Shown piece after piece: positions 58,644 through 64,000 of a stretch of 64,000 nucleotides of DNA (its first letter is position 1; each line of letters opens with the position of its first letter). Origin of the DNA: Azoarcus olearius. GTDB lineage: Bacteria; Pseudomonadota; Gammaproteobacteria; Burkholderiales; Rhodocyclaceae. Made by a program: the position numbers and the translations under genes. The DNA lies in NCBI RefSeq assembly GCF_001682385.1, contig NZ_CP016210.1, forward strand, positions 620,001 to 684,000. The letters run 5' to 3'. Below the pieces are notes generated by a model, which saw only the letters and a program-made list of their open reading frames with translations, was not told the DNA's origin and searched no databases.

Positions 58644-59243
58644 TCAGGCCTTGGACAGCAGCTTGAGCGCCTGGCGGATGCCGTCGGAGACGCCGGTGTC
58701 CTCGGTCAGGCCCTTCATCGCGCCAAGCGCTTCCTTCTCGTTGTAGCCGAGCGCGAGCAGCGCATTGAGGATGTCGCTCTTCGCGTCCGGCGCACCCCCT
58801 GCGACCGCGGCCAGCCGCGCGCCGGCGACCTGCGGCAACGCCTTGCCGAGCTTGTCGCGCAGCTCCAGCAGCAGGCGTTCCGCGGTTTTCTTGCCGATAC
58901 CGGGAATCTTCACCAGCCGTCCGGCTTCCTGCAGCGCCACCGCCTGCGCGAGGTCGGACACCGACAGCCCCGACAGCACCGCGAGCGCGGTGCGCGCGCC
59001 GATGCCGGAGACCTTGAGCAACTGGCGGAATGCGGTGCGCTCCTCGTCGGTGGCGAAGCCGTACAGGAAGTGGCCGTCCTCGCGGATCGCGAGGTGGGTG
59101 TGCAGGCTGACCTGGGTGCCGGTGGCGGGCAGGCCGTAGAAGGTGCTCATCGGCACTTCGAGTTCGTAGCCGACGCCGTGGGCGTCGACCAGGATCTGCG
59201 GCGGGTTCTTTTCGAGCAGCAGGCCGCTGATGCGTCCGATCAT
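58644..59243 (-). CDS. ruvA: Holliday junction-binding protein RuvA
   Basis: 199 residues from the ATG at 59243 ([20 protein letters not shown]). Two helix-hairpin-helix motifs bind [18 protein letters not shown] and [21 protein letters not shown]-terminal domain III ([20 protein letters not shown]) contacts RuvB. First gene of the ruvAB pair; an upstream open frame in the same phase is not part of RuvA. Confidence 0.97.
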   Translation of the reverse strand: MIGRISGLLLEKNPPQILVDAHGVGYELEVPMSTFYGLPATGTQVSLHTHLAIREDGHFLYGFATDEERTAFRQLLKVSGIGARTALAVLSGLSVSDLAQAVALQEAGRLVKIPGIGKKTAERLLLELRDKLGKALPQVAGARLAAVAGGAPDAKSDILNALLALGYNEKEALGAMKGLTEDTGVSDGIRQALKLLSKA

Positions 59244-59421
59244 TCGGGTCTTCCTGTGGGTGCGGCGCGGCCGCGGGCGAAGGATGGGGCTGGAGTGTAG
59301 CGGCTGGCCCGGGCGTCCGCGAGCGCCCGGCGGCTGCGGGTGTGATGGTCGAACTGCGGCGAGGCGTACATGGCCGGCCGCGGCGGCGCTGCCTAAGCTG
59401 CATGCTTTTGCGTCTTCGCCG

Positions 59422-60126
59422 ATGAATCCTGCGTTCCGCGACGGTGCCCGCGAGGGCATCCGCGACTTCATGCCGATGTCGGTCGGGCTGCTGCCATGGG
59501 CGGTGGTCACCGGCATCGCGATGGTTTCCGCCGGTCTGTCGCCGTTGCAGGCGGCCGGCATGAACCTGATCGTGTATGCCGGCACCGCCCAGCTCGGCAC
59601 GCTGCCGCTGCTCGCGAGCGGGGCGCCGCTGTGGCTGATCGTGCTGACCGCGCTCGCGCTCAATCTGCGCTTCGTGATCTTCAGCGCCGCGCTGGCGCCG
59701 GCGTTCCACGACTATGGGCTGGCGCGCCGGCTGGCATCGAGCTACCTGCTGGTCGATGGCGTGTTCGCGATGTGCACCGAGCGCCTGTTGAAGGCCGACG
59801 ATCCGCACTGGCGCTGGGGCTACTACCTTGGGCCGTCGCTGTGGGTGTGGACGCTGTGGCAGCTCTTCACGCTGGCCGGCGTGCTCGGCGCGGGCATCGT
59901 GCCGCAGGGGTGGTCGCTGGAGTTCATGGCGACGATCGCGCTGCTGGTGATGATGCTGCCGATGAGTCGCACCCGGCCGATGCTGGTCGCCGCACTGGCG
60001 GGCGGCATCGCCACCGTGCTGCTGCGCGGGCTGCCACTGCGGTTGGGGCTGATCGCCGGCATCGCGGTGGGCATCCTCGCCGGCTTCGCGGCCGAGCACG
60101 GCTTGCAAAAGCGGGGTGCGCGATGA
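59422..60126 (+). CDS. azlC: AzlC-family branched-chain amino acid exporter subunit
   Basis: 234 residues with about seven helices. Family motifs: [20 protein letters not shown] and [40 protein letters not shown]. AzlC with AzlD forms an inner-membrane exporter of branched-chain amino acids. Overlaps azlD by 4 nt. Confidence 0.94.
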   Translation: MNPAFRDGAREGIRDFMPMSVGLLPWAVVTGIAMVSAGLSPLQAAGMNLIVYAGTAQLGTLPLLASGAPLWLIVLTALALNLRFVIFSAALAPAFHDYGLARRLASSYLLVDGVFAMCTERLLKADDPHWRWGYYLGPSLWVWTLWQLFTLAGVLGAGIVPQGWSLEFMATIALLVMMLPMSRTRPMLVAALAGGIATVLLRGLPLRLGLIAGIAVGILAGFAAEHGLQKRGAR

Positions 60127-60449
60127 GCGGTGACGCGCTGTTGTGGCTGACCTTCTGCCTGATCGGCATGACCACCGTGGCGACCCGCGGCAGCTTCATC
60201 CTGCTGGGCGAACGCGCGCGCCTGCCGCCAGTGGTGCAGCGGCTGCTGCGCTACGCGCCTGCCGCGGCACTGGCCGGCCTGGTGATGCCCGACCTGTTGC
60301 TCGACGACGGGGCGCTCGATCCGCTCAACCCCAAGCTTGCGGCCGGGCTCGTGGTGGTGCTGGTCGCCACGCGCTGGCGCAACCCGTGGCTGCCCTTCGT
60401 GTGCGGGATGGGTGTGCTGCTGCTGTTGCGGCGCGGTCTGGGCTGGTAG
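60123..60449 (+). CDS. azlD: AzlD-family transporter subunit
   Basis: 108 residues with four helices (LLWLTFCLIGMTTVATRGSF; RLLRYAPAAALAGLVMPDLL; KLAAGLVVVLVATRWRNPWL). The small partner of AzlC, translated from an ATGA overlap. Required together with AzlC for export. Confidence 0.93.
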   Translation: MSGDALLWLTFCLIGMTTVATRGSFILLGERARLPPVVQRLLRYAPAAALAGLVMPDLLLDDGALDPLNPKLAAGLVVVLVATRWRNPWLPFVCGMGVLLLLRRGLGW

Positions 60450-60455
60450 GCCGGC

Positions 60456-60710
60456 TCAGTCCGCCTCCACCCAGATGTTGCGCGCCACCTCGTGCTCGAG
60501 CGCGAGTTCGACGTGGTCGCACAGCACCACCGTCATCGGCTGCTGTTGCAGCACGGTGACCTGGTGCGGCGCGGACAGGCCGTAGGCGTGCAGCTGTTCG
60601 CGTTGCAGCGGGTCGATGCCGTCGCCGAAGTCGGCGATGCGGGCCTGGCGGCCGACCGGGGTGCCGGTCAGGCGGATGCGCTCGTGCGCGGGGGAGGCGG
60701 GGGCGTTCAT
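60456..60710 (-). CDS. feoA: Ferrous iron transport protein FeoA
   Basis: 84 residues, SH3-like fold of the FeoA family (GTPVGRQARIADFGDG, LREQLHAYGLSAPHQVTVL-like, ARNIWVEA). A small cytoplasmic partner of FeoB needed for ferrous iron uptake. Unusually it lies downstream of feoB (8-nt gap) rather than upstream. No feoC is found. Confidence 0.9.
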   Translation of the reverse strand: MNAPASPAHERIRLTGTPVGRQARIADFGDGIDPLQREQLHAYGLSAPHQVTVLQQQPMTVVLCDHVELALEHEVARNIWVEAD

Positions 60711-60718
60711 CGGCGGAC

Positions 60719-62674
60719 TCAGAAGAACAGGCGCAGGACGTGGTTGAGGATGCCGCCGATCAGGAAGGCGGTGGGCATGATCATCGCGAGCATCAGCGCC
60801 GCGGTGCGCAGGCCCTGCTCCTTGACGATCATCATCACGCTGGCGATGCAGGGCACGAACAGCGTGATCGTGACCATGCCGACCACCGCCTGCACCATGC
60901 TCAGCTCGTGGCTGAGTGCGAACAGGCCGGTGGCGCCGAAGTCACGCCGCAGGAAGCCCATCACGAACGCGGCGCTCGCCTCCGGCGGCAGGCCCAGCCA
61001 GCCCGTCACCACGGGTTCGCCGGCCTTGATGATCCACGGCAGGATGCCGAGGCGGTCGAGCACGAACATGATGAAGGTGCCGATCAGGAACAGCGGGATC
61101 ACCTCGATCAGATACCACTTCAGGCGGCCGCCCGTCTTCTTCAGCACGTTGCCGAGCACCGGCATCCGCATCGGCGGCAGTTCGGTGACCAGCGGGATGC
61201 GGCGGCCCTTGACCAGCTTGCCCGCCAGCCAGCCGGTGAACAGCAGCACGCAGGCGATGGTGATGCCCCAGATCGTCAGCGCGCCGAGCGAGATGCCGCC
61301 GAGCAGGCCGAGCACCACGCCGAGCTGGGCGGAGCATGGAATTGCCAATGCCATCAGGAAGGTGGTGATCAGGCGCTCACGCGGGGTGTGCAGGATGCGG
61401 GTAGTGAGCGTGGCCATGGTCACGCAGCCCAGCCCCAGCACCATCGGCAGCACTGCGCGGCCGTTGAGGCCGATGGCGGCGAAGCTGCGGTTGGCGATCA
61501 CCGACAGGCGCGAGAAATAGCCGGAATCCTCCAGCACGCCGAAGGCGAGGAAGAAGGTCGTGACGATGGGCAGGATCAGCGCCAGCGCGTAGGTCATGCC
61601 CATCGTCCATAGTCCGTATTCACCCACCAGCAGGTCGGCGAGCCAGGGCGCGCTGATGTGTTGCTGGACGAACTCGGTGAAGGCCGGATTGAGCACGCCG
61701 CCGAAGAAGTCTTCTTCCAGCAGGCCCACCAGGGTGCCGGCGCCGAAGTCGCCGACGAAGAGGTACACCAGGAACAGCACGCCGAGCAGCATCGGCCATC
61801 CCCACAGCGGATGCACGGCGAGCTGGCCGACCAGCAGTGACAGCGTGCGCTCCTTGCCGGCTGCCTGGTGGCTCACGGTGCGTGCCAGCGCTTCGGCGGC
61901 GCGGCCGCGTTCGCGCGCGAGGCGGGCAGCGAGCGGCTCCTTGCCGATGTTCGAGGCGGCGATGAGGGCCTGATGAATCAGCGCCGCCTTGTCGCCGGCG
62001 TGCTCGTCGATCCAGCGCACGACCTCGCTGTCGTGGCCGAGCAGCAGGATCGCCAGCCCGCGCGGGGCCAGGCGCGGATGGGGCGCGTGGGCGGTGATCA
62101 GTGCAGCGATGCGTTCGATTGCCGCTTCGGTATCGGCGTCGTAGCGCAGCAGCGGCGCAGGCGCGCAGGCGCGCGGCAGCGCGTCGGTCAGCGGCGCCAC
62201 GCCCTCGCCGCCGGTGGCCACCGTCGCCACCACCGGCACCCCCAGCGCCTCGGCCAGCGCGGCGCTATCCACCGTCACGCCGCGCGCGCTCGCCTCGTCG
62301 GTCATGTTCAGCGCCATCACCATCGGTACGCCGAGTTCGGCCAGCAACGCGGTCAGGTTGAGCGTTCGGCGCAGGTTCTTGGCATCGCCCACCTGGATCA
62401 GCGTGCGCATGTCCTCCTGCAGCAGCGCGCGCATCGTTGCGCGTTCGTCGTCGCTGCGCGAGGGCAGGGCGAGTACGCCCGGGGTGTCGAGCAGCGAGGC
62501 CTCGCGGTCGAAGCGCGGCGTGGCGCGCGCGACTTCGACGGTGGTGCCCGGGTAGTTGGAGACGTTTACATATGTGCCGGTGAGGCGGTGGAACAGGACC
62601 GACTTGCCGACATTGGGGTGGCCGACGAGGGCGAAGGTGCGGGCGGGAGACGCTGCGGTGGCGGCAAGGGTCAT
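60719..62674 (-). CDS. feoB: Ferrous iron transporter FeoB
   Basis: 651 residues. N-terminal G domain: G1 GHPNVGKSVLFHRL, switch region NYPGTTVEVARAT, G3 LLDTPGVL, G4 LNMTDEA; then a GDI-like helical part and about eight membrane helices with two Gate motifs, ending HVLRLFF. It imports Fe2+ in a GTP-dependent way. Fur-box-like sites upstream suggest iron repression. Shorter than the E. coli protein (773) mainly by lack of the C-terminal extension. Confidence 0.96.
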   Translation of the reverse strand: MTLAATAASPARTFALVGHPNVGKSVLFHRLTGTYVNVSNYPGTTVEVARATPRFDREASLLDTPGVLALPSRSDDERATMRALLQEDMRTLIQVGDAKNLRRTLNLTALLAELGVPMVMALNMTDEASARGVTVDSAALAEALGVPVVATVATGGEGVAPLTDALPRACAPAPLLRYDADTEAAIERIAALITAHAPHPRLAPRGLAILLLGHDSEVVRWIDEHAGDKAALIHQALIAASNIGKEPLAARLARERGRAAEALARTVSHQAAGKERTLSLLVGQLAVHPLWGWPMLLGVLFLVYLFVGDFGAGTLVGLLEEDFFGGVLNPAFTEFVQQHISAPWLADLLVGEYGLWTMGMTYALALILPIVTTFFLAFGVLEDSGYFSRLSVIANRSFAAIGLNGRAVLPMVLGLGCVTMATLTTRILHTPRERLITTFLMALAIPCSAQLGVVLGLLGGISLGALTIWGITIACVLLFTGWLAGKLVKGRRIPLVTELPPMRMPVLGNVLKKTGGRLKWYLIEVIPLFLIGTFIMFVLDRLGILPWIIKAGEPVVTGWLGLPPEASAAFVMGFLRRDFGATGLFALSHELSMVQAVVGMVTITLFVPCIASVMMIVKEQGLRTAALMLAMIMPTAFLIGGILNHVLRLFF

Positions 62675-62719
62675 GGCGGGTCAGACGGGCTGTTGTGTCG
62701 ATGCGACATTCGTCTCAAC

Positions 62720-62738
62720 GAGAACGATTTTCGTTTGT
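62720..62738. promoter_or_regulatory. Fur-box-like site 1
   Basis: GAGAACGATTTTCGTTTGT, within ACGAGAACGATTTTCGTT, is a partial GAGAAT-type inverted repeat matching the Fur-box hexamer pattern. It lies 46-64 nt upstream of the feoB start and may control it. Confidence 0.5.
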
Positions 62739-62757
62739 AACGAAGTTTGTTTGTGCA

Positions 62758-62772
62758 TGATAATTATTATCA
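62758..62772. promoter_or_regulatory. Fur-box-like site 2
   Basis: TGATAATTATTATCA is a perfect palindrome and matches the core of the Fur consensus GATAATnATTATC. It lies 135-149 nt upstream of the siderophore receptor and between it and feoB. Confidence 0.72.
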
Positions 62773-62906
62773 CTTACTATCCAGTTCGCGTCGAATGTTT
62801 CGGTGCACAAAAACCACCGCCGCGATTCGCCCCGAATCAGTAACCCAACAGCCAGCCAGCCTCGCGCAAGCCAGCCAGATTTTTCGACATTCGTATAAGG
62901 AACGAC

Positions 62907-64000
62907 ATGAAGAAGAAACTTGCGCGCAAGCCTGCCGCCCAGGCTGCAGCTGCCCCCGCCCAACCCGTCCGCCTGCTGCCGCTGGGCGCCGCCCTGATGG
63001 CGGGCGGCCTGTCGCTGAGTGCGATGGCCCAGGACACCGCGACCCCGGCCCCGAAGGAGAAGGCGCTGTCGGCCGTGACCGTCAACGCCACCACCGAGGC
63101 GCCGCCGGAAGACGGCTACCGCGCCACCGCCACCCGCGTCGGCAAGACCCTGCAAGATCCGCATGATGTGCCGCAAGCGATCACCACGGTGACCCGCTCG
63201 CTGATGGAAGAGCAGCAGGTCGGTTCGCTGAAGGAAGCGCTGCGCAACGTCTCCGGCCTCACCTTCAACGCTGCCGAAGGCGGCCGCTCCGGCGACAACA
63301 TGATGCTGCGCGGCTTCTACACCTACGGCGACATCTACCTCGACGGCATCCGCGACACCGCCCAGTACAACCGCGAAACCTTCAATCTGGAGCAGGTCGA
63401 CGTGCTGCGCGGCGCGGCGGCGATGCTGTTCGGCCGCGGCCAGGCCGGCGGCGTGATCAACCAGGTGTCGAAGACGCCGATGCTGGTCGATCGCAACCGC
63501 GTCACCGGCAGCGTCGGCACCGACGACTACCGCGAACTCACCGGCGACTTCAACAAGGTGCTGGGCGACACCACCGCCGTGCGCCTGAACGTGATGAAGC
63601 GTGACGAAGGCAGCTGGCGCTCCAACCCGGCCACCGGCACCGAGCCCGAAATCCACCGCGAAGGCGCGGCCGCCAGCATCGGTTTCGGCCTCTTCACCGA
63701 CAACGAGCTGATCGTCAGCCACCAGTACCTGCGCACCGACGACAACCCCGATTACGGCATCTCGTTCGACAACGCCACCCACAAGCCGACCAAGCGCTTC
63801 GACGAGAGCGACTTCTGGGGCATCGACCAGAACTTCGACGAAAGCGAGACCAACATCTCGACCGTCACCCACACCTACCGCTTCACCGGCAAGACCCAGC
63901 TGCGCACCCAGCTGCGCTACTCCAACTACAAGCGCGCCTACTGGGCTTCGGCGCCGTCCAACACGGTGGCGCCGTCCGATCGCGGCAACGCGCCCAAGAC
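62907..64000 (+). CDS. TonB-dependent siderophore receptor (3' end beyond window)
   Basis: Starts at the ATG at 62907 (AAGGAA upstream) and remains open to the window end, 364 residues visible. Basic N-terminus, then a signal ending about residue 41 (LMAGGLSLSAMAQ). Plug domain: TRVGKTLQDPHDVPQAITTV, LRNVSGLTFNAAEGGRSGDN, IYLDGIRDTAQYNRETFNLE, QVDVLRGAAAMLFGRGQAGG, as in Fiu/FcuA-type catecholate or ferrichrome receptors. Beta-barrel strands follow. Fur control is likely given the sites upstream. No TonB box can be fixed because the ligand is unknown. Confidence 0.95.
   Translation, partial: MKKKLARKPAAQAAAAPAQPVRLLPLGAALMAGGLSLSAMAQDTATPAPKEKALSAVTVNATTEAPPEDGYRATATRVGKTLQDPHDVPQAITTVTRSLMEEQQVGSLKEALRNVSGLTFNAAEGGRSGDNMMLRGFYTYGDIYLDGIRDTAQYNRETFNLEQVDVLRGAAAMLFGRGQAGGVINQVSKTPMLVDRNRVTGSVGTDDYRELTGDFNKVLGDTTAVRLNVMKRDEGSWRSNPATGTEPEIHREGAAASIGFGLFTDNELIVSHQYLRTDDNPDYGISFDNATHKPTKRFDESDFWGIDQNFDESETNISTVTHTYRFTGKTQLRTQLRYSNYKRAYWASAPSNTVAPSDRGNAPK

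Overview
The window is high-GC DNA from a betaproteobacterium. Gene content and order (metK, two lipid A acyltransferases, dapF, DUF484, xerC; an ahcY/metF cluster behind an SAH riboswitch; ruvAB, azlCD, feoBA) suggest the Rhodocyclales (Azoarcus/Thauera relatives). That placement is inference from gene content; no 16S or other marker is present.

Positions 1 to about 30,814 are the late half of a Mu-like transposable prophage. Its left, transposase-bearing part lies outside the window. The order is: end of a Mor/C-family late activator; two small exported proteins; a lysis cassette (amidase endolysin, holin-like protein, Rz with embedded Rz1); a block of tail-fibre/adhesin-like genes, including an 11-repeat leucine-rich protein and a 20-residue-repeat protein; Mu gp25/26/27-like genes; large terminase (gp28), portal (gp29), F-type head protein with a nuclease-like C-terminus (gp30), gpG (gp31); protease/scaffold (gp32, with a nested scaffold start), decoration protein, major capsid (gpT), gp35, gp36 and tail terminator. 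The tail module (tube, assembly chaperone, tape measure, tip proteins including a beta-propeller) has no sheath, so the virion should be a Mu-type head on a long non-contractile tail, like the B3/D3112 group. Cargo genes sit between essential genes: two antisense genes at the starts of the terminase and portal genes, a short insert at the start of the F gene, a tRNA-like element, and a two-gene helical-repeat/HEPN unit between gpG and the protease. An XRE regulator and an SRAP (YedK) gene lie beside the proposed right end.

Two matching control modules stand at the endolysin and at the protease gene, the places where Mu has its C-activated promoters Plys and PI. Each has a GAAnTAGTTC palindrome exactly 40 nt upstream of the ATG and a hairpin that ends at the ATG.

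From about 30,815 on the DNA is host chromosome: tRNA-Lys(CTT) with promoter and terminator; ruvC, YbjQ, an EamA permease and yebC leftward; a Cys-rich exported protein and a HerA-like ATPase; two LysR regulators divergent from MFS transporters; a second EamA permease; a chemotaxis receptor; metF, tlyA and ahcY behind an SAH riboswitch; a lipoprotein; metK with its own promoter and a long leader ending in an intrinsic terminator; lpxL-type genes, dapF, DUF484, xerC, a winged-helix protein, rlmI; small membrane proteins; ruvBA; azlCD; feoBA; and the start of a TonB-dependent siderophore receptor, with Fur-box-like sites before it. SAM-cycle enzymes (metK, ahcY, metF) cluster within 6 kb, apparently controlled by two RNA leaders.
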